Source: JABCYV01 sp035512155 (GTDB taxonomy: Bacteria > Acidobacteriota > Terriglobia > Terriglobales > Acidobacteriaceae). From it: 64,000 nt of DNA. A program made the position numbers and the translations under genes. The notes below the pieces were generated by a model, which was not told where the DNA came from, did not search any database, and saw nothing but the letters and a program-made list of their open reading frames with translations. The DNA lies in contig DATKEN010000123.1 of NCBI GenBank assembly GCA_035512155.1, positions 62,001-126,000 on the forward strand, in the 5' to 3' direction. Within the stretch, counting starts at the first letter, position 1. Every line of letters begins with the position of its first letter. Positions 51,514 through 60,056 of this stretch are shown here, in pieces.

Positions 51514-53277
51514 CTATAAGGTCGGGCTATCGTCTCCCAGCATCGCTTTGCGGATAATCTTCAGAGGCACGCCACCCTGCTGCATGAGCCGGTCGTGAAA
51601 TTCCTGCAAAGTAAACTTGTCGCCTCGGAGTTTCTGATAGTCCTCCCGAAGCTTGAGGATCTGGAGTTTGCCCAATGTGTAGACCAGGTATGTCGGATCA
51701 GAAGTTCCCCGTTTGGCTTCCTCTTCGGCCACCGGCGGAACCTGGTACCCCTCTTTCATAAAAAACTCCTTGGCCTGCTGCAGCGTCATTTTTCCGGTAT
51801 GCATTTCGATGCCGGCGATAAAACGAGCGTCACGGAGCAAAGCATCCTGCAGCTGGCCCATGCGCAACTTCGGATCACCGTTGCCATAGCCTTCATCCTG
51901 CATCATCTGTTCGCAGTAATGCGCCCAACCCTCGGCATTGCTGGAGGAAAACAGCAGCTTGCGAGTCTTCGACGGTGCGCTCTTGATCCACAAGAACTGA
52001 ACGTAGTGCCCGGGATAAACCTCGTGAGTGGCGGTACTGACGATCGTGCCGCGGTTGAAACTCTCCATCCACTGCCTGGTCTTCTCCGGCGTCCACCCAC
52101 GCTCCGGCAAGGTGACATTGAACATCGCTTCGGTGGCTTTTGTTTCGTAGGCGCCGGGCGTGTCCATGGAGGCGGTGCTGAGCGCCCGCAGGAAAGGTGG
52201 GGTCTCCTCGACGATTGGAGGAGTGGGGGAAGGGATGGTGACGATCTTTTTCTGCTCGATAAATTGCCGCAAGCTGCCCAGAATGTCACGAAATGTTTGC
52301 AGCAATTGATCAGGGGCCGGGTGATCTTTCTCCAGTTCAGTGAGCACCTCTCGCGGCTTTTGTTTGGGATCAATCTGCGCCGCAACTTCCTTCAGCCGCT
52401 GCTGGTTGCGCCGCAAGTCGGCATAACCAATTTCCAGCAGGCGATCGAGCGGGATGTCCACCATTTCGTCATAAAGCAGTTTCTTGCGAAAAGTCTCGGC
52501 CCCGATGCGGAAATCGCCGTTGGAGGCTGGCAGCAAATCCTTTTGCAGCCAGCTCTCATATTTTTTCAGGGCATCAACCGCAGACCCATTGCTTGCCTTG
52601 AATTCGGCCAGCAACTTGGAATCTCTGACCCCTGGAAACGCAGCAGGAACATCTTTCTGGAAGAAGTCAATTGTGTCCGGCAGTTGCACCAACGCCACTT
52701 CGGTGTAGACCTTGGGCGGATGGTTGAGGTTGCGCCGGGCAGCTTCCAGCGCCGCGGGAATTTGCCTTTCCCGTGCGATTACGGAACGGAGGCGTTCCTC
52801 CTGCGGTGCAAAGTTACGCTTCATGATCAGGAATATGCTGTTGGTCACGCCCGAGCTGTAGAGGTCAGGGTCTTTCCGCCAGGTCTGAACACGTTGCAGT
52901 TCGAGCAGTGCGCTCTTGATGTTGCTATCCAGAAAATCGAAATCAGCGGCTTCGTCCGCTGGCAGCAGTGACTTCTGAAAGGCGTCGAATTTCGACTGCA
53001 ACCTAATCCAACCAGCGATTTCGGAATCCACGGCGGAGCTTGAGTAATCTTCCAGCCTGTCGTCGTATTGATGGAAGCCGGCCGCCGTCCCCGATGTAGG
53101 GTGGAACTGGAAATTAAAGTCGAAGTATTCGTCCACCAGTTTGTCGAAAGCCGCGGCTGTGCTTGCAGGGGCCTTGGACGACTGCGGAAAAGCCCGTGAG
53201 ACGAGAAAACCAATAACTATGAAGAGCGTAAGTATTAGAACGTATCTGTTGGCCATCATTTTGTGACGTATGCGCAT
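51514..53277 (-). CDS. DUF885-family exported metallopeptidase-like protein
   Basis: A 587-residue protein with N-terminal signal/anchor (YVLILTLFIVIGFLVSRAFPQ). The DUF885 core shows HEVYPGH near residue 428 (zinc-binding HExxxGH-like) and EGWAHYCEQMM near 456 with the next acid/His ligands. Length is typical. Family members are uncharacterised or act as carboxypeptidase-like enzymes. The start lies 3 bases beyond the stop of the heptose-kinase gene, so the two are co-transcribed; the functional link with LPS genes is unclear. Confidence 0.85.
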   Translation of the reverse strand: MRIRHKMMANRYVLILTLFIVIGFLVSRAFPQSSKAPASTAAAFDKLVDEYFDFNFQFHPTSGTAAGFHQYDDRLEDYSSSAVDSEIAGWIRLQSKFDAFQKSLLPADEAADFDFLDSNIKSALLELQRVQTWRKDPDLYSSGVTNSIFLIMKRNFAPQEERLRSVIARERQIPAALEAARRNLNHPPKVYTEVALVQLPDTIDFFQKDVPAAFPGVRDSKLLAEFKASNGSAVDALKKYESWLQKDLLPASNGDFRIGAETFRKKLLYDEMVDIPLDRLLEIGYADLRRNQQRLKEVAAQIDPKQKPREVLTELEKDHPAPDQLLQTFRDILGSLRQFIEQKKIVTIPSPTPPIVEETPPFLRALSTASMDTPGAYETKATEAMFNVTLPERGWTPEKTRQWMESFNRGTIVSTATHEVYPGHYVQFLWIKSAPSKTRKLLFSSSNAEGWAHYCEQMMQDEGYGNGDPKLRMGQLQDALLRDARFIAGIEMHTGKMTLQQAKEFFMKEGYQVPPVAEEEAKRGTSDPTYLVYTLGKLQILKLREDYQKLRGDKFTLQEFHDRLMQQGGVPLKIIRKAMLGDDSPTL

Positions 53278-53280
53278 TCT

Positions 53281-54315
53281 CTAGTGCGACCGGGTCACGG
53301 GCGGAGCCTGGGCGATCGCATACAACAGTTCTTCCTGCGAGACGGTCGCGGTGCCCCGCTTCATGACCACGATTCCGCCCGCATAGTTAGCCAGGTGAGC
53401 GGCTTCCTCCGTGTTGCCGCCGGCTGCCAAAGCCGCCGTGAACGTGGCAATAACGGTGTCGCCGGCGCCAGTCACGTCGGCCACCTGGTCCGAGCCAAAG
53501 ATCGGAATGTCGATCGGTTTGTGCCGGCGTGTGAAGGCTACCATGCCGTCCCGTCCACGCGTGATCAGCAGAGACTGCAGCTTCATGCGAGAGATGATTT
53601 GCTCGGCAGCCGAACACAACTGGCTCCAATTGTGACCAATTTTGATCGCGAGAGCATCCTCCACCTCCGGTTCGTTCGGCGTGGCCGCTGTCGCGCCAGA
53701 ATACTGCAGCATGCGGTAACGTGAATCCAAGACCACGGGCACTCCATCCAGCCCGCCGCGATAGCGGATTGCATTCAAGATTGCGGGCGTGGCCGCGCCG
53801 TAGCCATAGTCCGAAAGCAGCAGCGCGTCCGAAGCGCGTGCATACTCGCGGGCCGCCAGCACCAGTTCGCGTTGGAGATGGCGATTGGGTTCGGCCTCTG
53901 GCTCGCGATCCACGCGGACCACCTGTTGCCGCGCCGTGTGCGCCATGCCGGCAAGAATGCGGGTCTTAGTCACGGTGGCGTAGCTTTTATCCTTCAAGAT
54001 CCCTACCACCGGAATGTGTTTATGGCGGAATCCCTTAAGCAGCAAGCGTCCGGCCTCGTCGTCGCCTACTACGCCCACAGGGAGAACATTTACACCGAGG
54101 TCGGCGAGATTGTTAATCGCATTCGCGCCGCCACCCGGTGAAACGCTGCGCTCGCGATGTTTGAGGATTAAGACAGGCGCTTCGCGGGAGACGCGGGATA
54201 TCTCGCCGAAAACGAATTCATCGGCTACCAGATCGCCGACTACGGTGATCGTCACCTTGGGAAATGATTCGACGATCTTCCGCAGTCGATCAGACTCTTT
54301 TGGATGCTTAGTCAT
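53281..54315 (-). CDS. heptose-7-phosphate kinase-like PfkB kinase (HldE N-domain)
   Basis: A 344-residue ribokinase-family kinase. VVGDLVADEFVFGEISRVSREAP and PGGGANAINNLADLG are characteristic of the D-glycero-D-manno-heptose-7-phosphate kinase (HldE domain 1/HldA). The active-site GAGDTVIATFTAALAAGG closes the chain. The cytidylyltransferase half of HldE is absent, so this is the monofunctional kinase type. Sits between lpxK and DUF885, consistent with LPS inner-core synthesis. Confidence 0.88.
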   Translation of the reverse strand: MTKHPKESDRLRKIVESFPKVTITVVGDLVADEFVFGEISRVSREAPVLILKHRERSVSPGGGANAINNLADLGVNVLPVGVVGDDEAGRLLLKGFRHKHIPVVGILKDKSYATVTKTRILAGMAHTARQQVVRVDREPEAEPNRHLQRELVLAAREYARASDALLLSDYGYGAATPAILNAIRYRGGLDGVPVVLDSRYRMLQYSGATAATPNEPEVEDALAIKIGHNWSQLCSAAEQIISRMKLQSLLITRGRDGMVAFTRRHKPIDIPIFGSDQVADVTGAGDTVIATFTAALAAGGNTEEAAHLANYAGGIVVMKRGTATVSQEELLYAIAQAPPVTRSH

Positions 54316-54333
54316 TAAGCAAGAGAGATTTTC

Positions 54334-55278
54334 TCATGCCCGGCCCTTTCGTTCTGTGACCAAGCGCAACATGGTATCCACCGCGTTAGCTGCATCCACC
54401 AGTTCCATCTTTACGGGAATCACGGCCAATGGCTTCAGCGCGGATAGATATCCGCCCAGATTGATGGCATCTTTCTCGGTGGTGACAAAGCCGTCGGCGT
54501 CACTTTGTTGGCGGAGTTGCAACAAATCGCGGATGTCCTGCTCCGTGTAGGCGTGATGGTCGCGATAGAAAGCCTCGGCAACCGGTTCGATGGCGGCGGT
54601 TCGCAGCTGCAACACAAAATTCTGCGGTCGTGCGATAGCGCAAAACACCACGGGACGGCCGGGAACATTTTGCGGCGAAATGCCACGGCGCGCCCGCCAA
54701 ATCAGCTTTCCATCCAGCGGAAAGGCATCTGGAGATGAGCCGCTGGTGAGCACAACCGCATCCGCGCGACGCAATGAAGTTAACGGCTCTCGCGAGCGTC
54801 CGGCGGGCAGCAGGCGATCGCGCGCGTCCTCAGGCGCCACCAGGACGATATCGAAGTCGCGGGCCAGAGCGCGGTGCTGGAAGCCATCGTCCAGCAGATG
54901 AAGCTCAGGTCCGAATTTTGATTCCGCAAAGAGGCCAGCCGCGTAGCGGTCTTCTCCCACCACCACCGGAATTTGGAGACGCCGGGCCAGCAGGAGCGGT
55001 TCGTCTCCGAAGTCGCGGGCAGCGCCACCTGGATCCACCAGCACCACTCCGCGCGACTGGCGTCCGTATCCTCGCGAGAGAATGTCGAATTTTACCTCGC
55101 GCGCTTTCAGTAACTCACCGAGCAGAATGACAAACGGAGTCTTGCCTGAGCCGCCAACCGAGAGGTTGCCGATGCTGACCACAGCGCCGCGCAGCTTCCG
55201 GGCGCGAAATATGCCACGGTCGTAGAGCGCATTGCGGCCTCGCACGGCTGCGCCGAAGATCGAAGACAACAAGTTCAT
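54334..55278 (-). CDS. lpxK: tetraacyldisaccharide 4'-kinase
   Basis: A 314-residue membrane-associated lipid A kinase. P-loop SIGNLSVGGSGKTPFVILLGELL at about residues 35-57. DILSRGYGRQSRGVVLVDPG near 65-84, GDEPLLLARRLQIPVVVGEDR and HLLDDGFQHRALARDFDIVLV near 127-147 are hallmarks. Phosphorylates the lipid A precursor at the 4' position. Preceded by waaA (63-base gap) and followed by the heptose kinase; one LPS transcript is likely. Confidence 0.95.
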   Translation of the reverse strand: MNLLSSIFGAAVRGRNALYDRGIFRARKLRGAVVSIGNLSVGGSGKTPFVILLGELLKAREVKFDILSRGYGRQSRGVVLVDPGGAARDFGDEPLLLARRLQIPVVVGEDRYAAGLFAESKFGPELHLLDDGFQHRALARDFDIVLVAPEDARDRLLPAGRSREPLTSLRRADAVVLTSGSSPDAFPLDGKLIWRARRGISPQNVPGRPVVFCAIARPQNFVLQLRTAAIEPVAEAFYRDHHAYTEQDIRDLLQLRQQSDADGFVTTEKDAINLGGYLSALKPLAVIPVKMELVDAANAVDTMLRLVTERKGRA

Positions 55279-55341
55279 CCTGTCCCTCGCCGCCGAATTT
55301 GCTGGCGCACCATAGCCCTGCTACGCGAGCCAGGACGATTC

Positions 55342-56643
55342 TCAGCTGCTTCCACCCGCAGACACCGTCGCTGGCTCCAGTAGTTTTTCCAACGCCGCCA
55401 AAGTTCTCTGCGTGGCACCGGTCTGTGACTGCAATGTCTCGGCGGCACGACGGCCCAGCGCGATTCGCTCTTGATCATTAGATAGGAGTTCCATCAGCAC
55501 CAGTGGAAACTCTGCTGGCCCGACCACGCGCACTGCATCCCGGCTTTGAAACAGTCCTACAATGTCGCGAAAATTTTCCGTGTGATTACCGACGATGATG
55601 GGCACTCCGTATTGCGCCGGTTCGATGATATTGTGTCCACCGCGCGGTACAAGGCTGCCACCGACGAAAGCAACGTCTCCCAAACTGTAGAGTGAGGCAA
55701 GCTCGCCGATCGTGTCGATCAAAAGGACTCCGCCCGAAAGCAGATCTCCGCTCCACAGAGAACGGCGCCAGAAACGGATCGCGAGATGTTGCAGCAGCCC
55801 CGAGACTTGTCCAAAGCGCTCCGGGCGGCGGGGGGCCAGAATCATCATGGCACGCGGATAACTTGCGAGGACATTCTCGAAGGCTCGCAGCAGCAACGGT
55901 TCCTCATCTTCCATTGTGCTGCCACAGACAAGGACTGGGCCAACTTCCGCCTGCTCGAATGCAGCACGCAGGCTGGCGATGATCGGTGGCGGAGAGAGTG
56001 GCGCTACGTCGAACTTCAGATTCCCTTTAACCTGAACGCGTTGCGCAGGTGCGCCGATTTCCCGCAGGCGGCGAGCGTCCTCTTCTGTCTGAGCGAGAAA
56101 GAGATCGATGCGGAGGAGGACCCCGGACAACAAAAGCCCGAAACGGCGATATCCTGGCCAGGAGCGATCGGAAATTCGGGCGTTCACCACCGCAATTCGC
56201 GCTCCGCTCGCGTGTGCCAGCCGCAGAAAGTTCGGCCAAAACTCGGTCTCGGCGATCACAATCAGCTCAGGGTGCAGCGCGCGTAGATAAGGTCGGATGG
56301 CAAAGGCGAAATCGAGAGGGAAATAGAAAACGCTTTCCTCGCCAAAGCGTTTGCGAGCGAGCCTTTGGCCGGTCGACGTAGTGGTCGAAATTACAACGCG
56401 ATGCTGAGGAAAGTGTCGTCGTAATTCCTCAATTACGCCACTAACTGCGAGGACCTCGCCTACGGATACAGCATGAACCCATATGGTTCGTCGGGCAGAT
56501 ACTTTGTCAAACCGTATCGGCAATCCCCCGAGGCGCTCACCCAGCCCTTCGTGGTACTTTCCGTGGCGGAGCATCTGAAACAGCCAATAGGGAAGGCTCA
56601 CCAGCAGACCTATTGCCAACAGCGAGCTGTAAAGCAAGTACAT
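55342..56643 (-). CDS. waaA: 3-deoxy-D-manno-octulosonic acid transferase
   Basis: A 433-residue Kdo transferase. N-terminal membrane anchor (LYSSLLAIGLLVSLPYWLFQM). GT30 glycosyltransferase motifs: WVHAVSVGEVLAVSGVIEEL near 50, PELIVIAETEFWPNFLRLAHASG near 130, NARISDRSWPGYRRFG near 158, then APRRPERFG near 266 and GGSLVPRGGHNIIEPAQYGVPIIVG near 326. It adds Kdo to lipid IVA in the inner membrane. First gene of the LPS cluster. Confidence 0.95.
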   Translation of the reverse strand: MYLLYSSLLAIGLLVSLPYWLFQMLRHGKYHEGLGERLGGLPIRFDKVSARRTIWVHAVSVGEVLAVSGVIEELRRHFPQHRVVISTTTSTGQRLARKRFGEESVFYFPLDFAFAIRPYLRALHPELIVIAETEFWPNFLRLAHASGARIAVVNARISDRSWPGYRRFGLLLSGVLLRIDLFLAQTEEDARRLREIGAPAQRVQVKGNLKFDVAPLSPPPIIASLRAAFEQAEVGPVLVCGSTMEDEEPLLLRAFENVLASYPRAMMILAPRRPERFGQVSGLLQHLAIRFWRRSLWSGDLLSGGVLLIDTIGELASLYSLGDVAFVGGSLVPRGGHNIIEPAQYGVPIIVGNHTENFRDIVGLFQSRDAVRVVGPAEFPLVLMELLSNDQERIALGRRAAETLQSQTGATQRTLAALEKLLEPATVSAGGSS

Positions 56644-56723
56644 GAAGGAAGGGACATTCTAAACGTATCGGCATCGCCCCAGACACCACCGCGAAGGCCG
56701 CACGCATCCTATAATCAACTACC

Positions 56724-57389
56724 ATGTCACGTCGGGTAAGGCTTGGTTCCGTTCGGACGGCTGTCCTCGCCGCTGTTGTCCTGATCCCGCTGATTTGTCT
56801 GGCTGGGAAAGAATTCGTCATGCCCACACCGCGGCCTGCCAGGAACTATCCCGCGCACGACGAACATCCCACCGAAGCGGTGGCCATTGCAGCCGATCCG
56901 TATGACATGGCGGACAAGGCCAGCATTTTCACGGTCCACTACAGCGAACTGGGCTTTCTGCCAATCTTTCTGGTGGTCACCAACGATAGCGATCATCCCG
57001 TCCAGTTGGCGGGAATGCAGGCTCAACTGGTCACCGTGAACAGGAGCAAGCTTAGTCCTGCGACTGAGGACGATATTGACCGGCGTATCGCACGCCCGTC
57101 GGCGAGCACCAAGCGATATCCTTTGCCCTTTCCCACTAAGGTGAAGGGCGGCGTTAGCAAGCAGGCGCGGGAGGAAATCCAGAATGCGCAGTTTGCCGCT
57201 AAAGCCGTCGAACCCCGCGGTACACAGGCCGGCTTTCTGTTTTTTGATGTTTCCGGCATCTCTACGCCGCTGGCGGGAGCGCATTTGTACTTGACCGGGG
57301 TGCGGGACGGCAAGGGCAATGAACTGATGTATTTCGAAATTCCCCTGGAGAAATATCTGAGCGCGCCGGCGAAGTCAAATCCTTACTAG
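56724..57389 (+). CDS. secreted/anchored protein of unknown function
   Basis: A 221-residue protein with N-terminal hydrophobic signal (AVLAAVVLIPLICLAGKEF). The mature part is beta-rich (FTVHYSELGFLPIFLVVTND, GTQAGFLFFDVSGISTPLAG). A Lys/Ser/Pro-rich loop lies between (RPSASTKRYPLPFPTKVKGG). I recognise no domain. The VVTNDSDHPVQL segment resembles a TIGR-type Ig-like 'no-function' fold. Divergent from waaA with an 80-base gap. Envelope location inferred. Confidence 0.7.
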   Translation: MSRRVRLGSVRTAVLAAVVLIPLICLAGKEFVMPTPRPARNYPAHDEHPTEAVAIAADPYDMADKASIFTVHYSELGFLPIFLVVTNDSDHPVQLAGMQAQLVTVNRSKLSPATEDDIDRRIARPSASTKRYPLPFPTKVKGGVSKQAREEIQNAQFAAKAVEPRGTQAGFLFFDVSGISTPLAGAHLYLTGVRDGKGNELMYFEIPLEKYLSAPAKSNPY

Positions 57390-57429
57390 TTCTCTAGCGC
57401 GGTCAGTTCGGATCTCGGATCTCTTCTTA

Positions 57430-57543
57430 GGCGTCATCCCCGAAGCCGGCGTACTACAGCCGGGCGAGGGGTCTTGCGCGGAGCTTCGCTGAGCACGCCG
57501 CCGTTCTTCACGTCAGATCCCTCGCCAAGCTTGGGATGACGCC
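57430..57543. repeat. 114-bp element with perfect terminal inverted repeats
   Basis: GGCGTCATCCC (57430-57440) and GGGATGACGCC (57533-57543) are perfect 11-base inverted ends. The interior has a GGCGAGGGGTCTTGCGC / GATCCCTCGCC pair. It is a compact member of the repeat family at 5813-6021, 41785-41830 and 46335-46364, and lies in the 231-base gap upstream of gatB. Confidence 0.75.
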
Positions 57544-57620
57544 AGTCTGGTTCAAAAAGAGCCTCGATAAGCTCACCGCATCAAACCCATCATTAGTCAC
57601 AGCCTTTATAATCACTCGAT

Positions 57621-59099
57621 ATGGTCACGACGCCGGAAACCTCGGTGGCGGCCCGCGCCAAGTATGAGCCGATCATCGGCTTGGAAGTGCACGTCCAGCT
57701 TCAGACTGTGAGCAAGATTTTCTGCTCCTGCTCCACCCGATTTGGCGATCCACCCAATACCAACGTGTGCCCGGTCTGCCTAGGGTTGCCGGGAGCTTTA
57801 CCGGTGCTGAATCGCAAGGCGGTGGAGTTCGCAGTCTTGGCGGCGATGGCGCTGAATTGCCGCGTGAACGAGACTTCCATCTTTGCCCGTAAGAATTACT
57901 TCTATCCTGACCTGCCCAAGGGCTATCAGATTTCACAGTACGACAAGCCGCTGGCTGAGCACGGAGCGATCGAAATTTCGGTTCAGGGGCGAACAAAGAG
58001 GATTGGCATCACGCGGCTTCACTTAGAGGAGGACGCAGGCAAGAGTCTGCATGAAGGTTTTGCCAATTCGGCAGAGACAACGGCCATTGATCTCAACCGC
58101 AGCGGCGTTCCCTTGATTGAAGTTGTCAGTGAGCCCGACATTGCCTCGGCCGACGAAGCTTACGAATACCTCACGCGGCTCAGGGAGATCATCCTTTACA
58201 CCGGGGTCAGCGACTGCAATATGGAAGAAGGCTCCTTGCGTTGCGACGCCAATGTTAGTGTCCGTCCGCGAGGGCAGAGGGAATTCGGCACAAAAACCGA
58301 AGTAAAGAATGTCAACTCCTTCCGCTTTATCCGCGAAGCGCTGGAGTATGAGATAGACCGCCAAATCGGAGTGATTGAGTCCGGTCGACGGATCACTCAG
58401 GAGACGCGGCTCTACAACTCGAATGAGGGCAAGACCTATAGCATGCGATCGAAGGAGCAGGCACACGACTATCGTTATTTCCCCGAGCCGGACCTCTTGC
58501 CGTTGATAGTGGATGAGAAACGGCGGGCCGAGATCCGCGTTTCTCTTCCCGAGCTGCCCGAAGCGCGACGCAAGCGCATGGTCGCGGACTATGGCATTAC
58601 GGAGTATGACGCGCAGGTTCTTACCTTCACCAAAGCGCTCGCGGACCAGTTCGAAGCGGCAGCGAAGGCGGCAAAGAATCCCAAGCGCGTGGCAAACCTG
58701 GTCCAGAGCGAACTGATGGGACGATTAAAGGCCAAAGGCCTGCAGATCGAGCGTTCACCAATTTCGATGAAGGGTGTGGCGGTGTCGGCGGATTTGGTGG
58801 AGAGCGGCACAATCTCAGGCAAAATGCTGAAGGACCTCTACGATCTCAGCTTCGAGCGTGGGAAGGATTTTCCCGCTGTCTACGAAGACGAAGGCCAGCC
58901 AGAACAGTCGCGTGACACTTCAGCGCTGGAAAGAATCATCGACCAGATCATCGCAGGCAATCCCAAGCAAGTCGAGCAGTACCGCGCGGGCAAGACCACG
59001 GTCGTGGGATTCTTCGTCGGCCAGGTGATGAAAGCGTCCAAAGGTCAAGCCAATCCGCAGCTGGTGAACGAGCTGCTGGTGAAGAAGCTGCAAACGTAG
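57621..59099 (+). CDS. gatB: aspartyl/glutamyl-tRNA amidotransferase subunit B
   Basis: A 492-residue component of the GatCAB enzyme that amidates Glu-tRNA(Gln) or Asp-tRNA(Asn). GLEVHVQLQTVSKIFCSCSTRFGD with zinc-binding Cys residues (paired with NTNVCPVC), FARKNYFYPDLPKGYQISQYD near 90, GVPLIEVVSEPDI near 168, KTEVKNVNSFRFIREALEYE near 233, and the C-terminal YqeY-like tRNA-binding domain (about 340-490). gatA and gatC are not in the window. Confidence 0.97.
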   Translation: MVTTPETSVAARAKYEPIIGLEVHVQLQTVSKIFCSCSTRFGDPPNTNVCPVCLGLPGALPVLNRKAVEFAVLAAMALNCRVNETSIFARKNYFYPDLPKGYQISQYDKPLAEHGAIEISVQGRTKRIGITRLHLEEDAGKSLHEGFANSAETTAIDLNRSGVPLIEVVSEPDIASADEAYEYLTRLREIILYTGVSDCNMEEGSLRCDANVSVRPRGQREFGTKTEVKNVNSFRFIREALEYEIDRQIGVIESGRRITQETRLYNSNEGKTYSMRSKEQAHDYRYFPEPDLLPLIVDEKRRAEIRVSLPELPEARRKRMVADYGITEYDAQVLTFTKALADQFEAAAKAAKNPKRVANLVQSELMGRLKAKGLQIERSPISMKGVAVSADLVESGTISGKMLKDLYDLSFERGKDFPAVYEDEGQPEQSRDTSALERIIDQIIAGNPKQVEQYRAGKTTVVGFFVGQVMKASKGQANPQLVNELLVKKLQT

Positions 59100-59146
59100 C
59101 TTTCTCCGTGCAGAGTTACCAGGCTTGGAATTGTCGCGGCAGAAGC

Positions 59147-60037
59147 TCAGAGTCTCAGTAGCGGTCGCGTCAGGCAGGTCGGGCCACCACCGCCGTTGAC
59201 GCACAGCTCGGAGCCAGGAAAAGTGCGCACGTCGAATCCTGCTTGACGGAGTCTCTGGTTGGTCTTCTGATTTTCTTGCAACGCAAGTAGTCGCTTCTCG
59301 CCTAAAGAAAGAATATTGCAGGCCAGGGTGTCGCGCTCCGAATAGTCGATTTCAACAAAGCGGTATGCGCGAGATTTCAGCATCTCGACCGTTTCAACGG
59401 CCAGCCATGGCAGATCGACTACCGCGGTTTGTTCATCTAGCAGGCTGATCAGCGACATCAAGTGCAGACAGGCCGAAGGCCCGGAACCGTAGGGCAGCGG
59501 CGCGGAGATAACCTCAACTCCTTTGGGCGCCAGGAGGGCGCGCATCTGAGCAATTCCCGCGGAGTTGGTGCGATACCCCAGACCGATAAGCAACGTTTTT
59601 GCGTCCAGCCAGATCATGTCTCCGGCTTCGGTCGCGCCGGGAGGCTTGATCTCGCCGAGCATTGAAATGCCGAGAGTCTGATAAAACTCGCGATGTTGTA
59701 CGGCTTCCGCGACGCGATTAGGTTTGCCAGGATTCATCACAATCATGCCGTAATCGGTCGCGAACGACGGATCGTGAGTGTAGACCGCATCCAGCGTGAG
59801 CGTGGATGACGCCGGGAGGTGGGCTACTTCGGCGCCAGCCGCTTGCAATTGGCGAAATAACTCGTCATGTTGTGCTTTCGCTTTCTCGAAATCGGGTGCA
59901 TGGGCGAACCCCAGCTCCCGCCAACGCGTTGCCGCCGCCGATGTGCCCCATCCCGCTGAATGCGGCGGACACACTAGCACTCGTTGCAGCCGACCGACCA
60001 TGGAGTGACCGTTGACGCCGTTCGAGTTGCTCGGCAA
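59147..60037 (-). CDS. DDAH-like/amidinotransferase-family enzyme
   Basis: About 296 residues from a TTG at 60037, which sits five bases after GGAGG; the first ATG is at 60001. Arginine-deiminase superfamily: THDPSFATDYGMIVMNPG, GATEAGDMIWLDAKTLLIGLGYRTN with acidic substrate ligands, GSGPSACLHLMSLIS with the catalytic His, and the C-terminal nucleophile in NGGGGPTCLTRPLL. These proteins hydrolyse or transfer guanidino groups (dimethylarginine or arginine). Cytoplasmic; 108 bases downstream of the porin gene stop is not the case, the porin lies upstream. Confidence 0.85.
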   Translation of the reverse strand: MPSNSNGVNGHSMVGRLQRVLVCPPHSAGWGTSAAATRWRELGFAHAPDFEKAKAQHDELFRQLQAAGAEVAHLPASSTLTLDAVYTHDPSFATDYGMIVMNPGKPNRVAEAVQHREFYQTLGISMLGEIKPPGATEAGDMIWLDAKTLLIGLGYRTNSAGIAQMRALLAPKGVEVISAPLPYGSGPSACLHLMSLISLLDEQTAVVDLPWLAVETVEMLKSRAYRFVEIDYSERDTLACNILSLGEKRLLALQENQKTNQRLRQAGFDVRTFPGSELCVNGGGGPTCLTRPLLRL

Positions 60038-60056
60038 AGTTTCCTCCAACCCGAAT

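Noticed and set aside
51595..52971. 458-codon plus-strand frame
   Set aside because: It lies wholly antisense to the DUF885 gene; its length reflects codon bias of the real gene.
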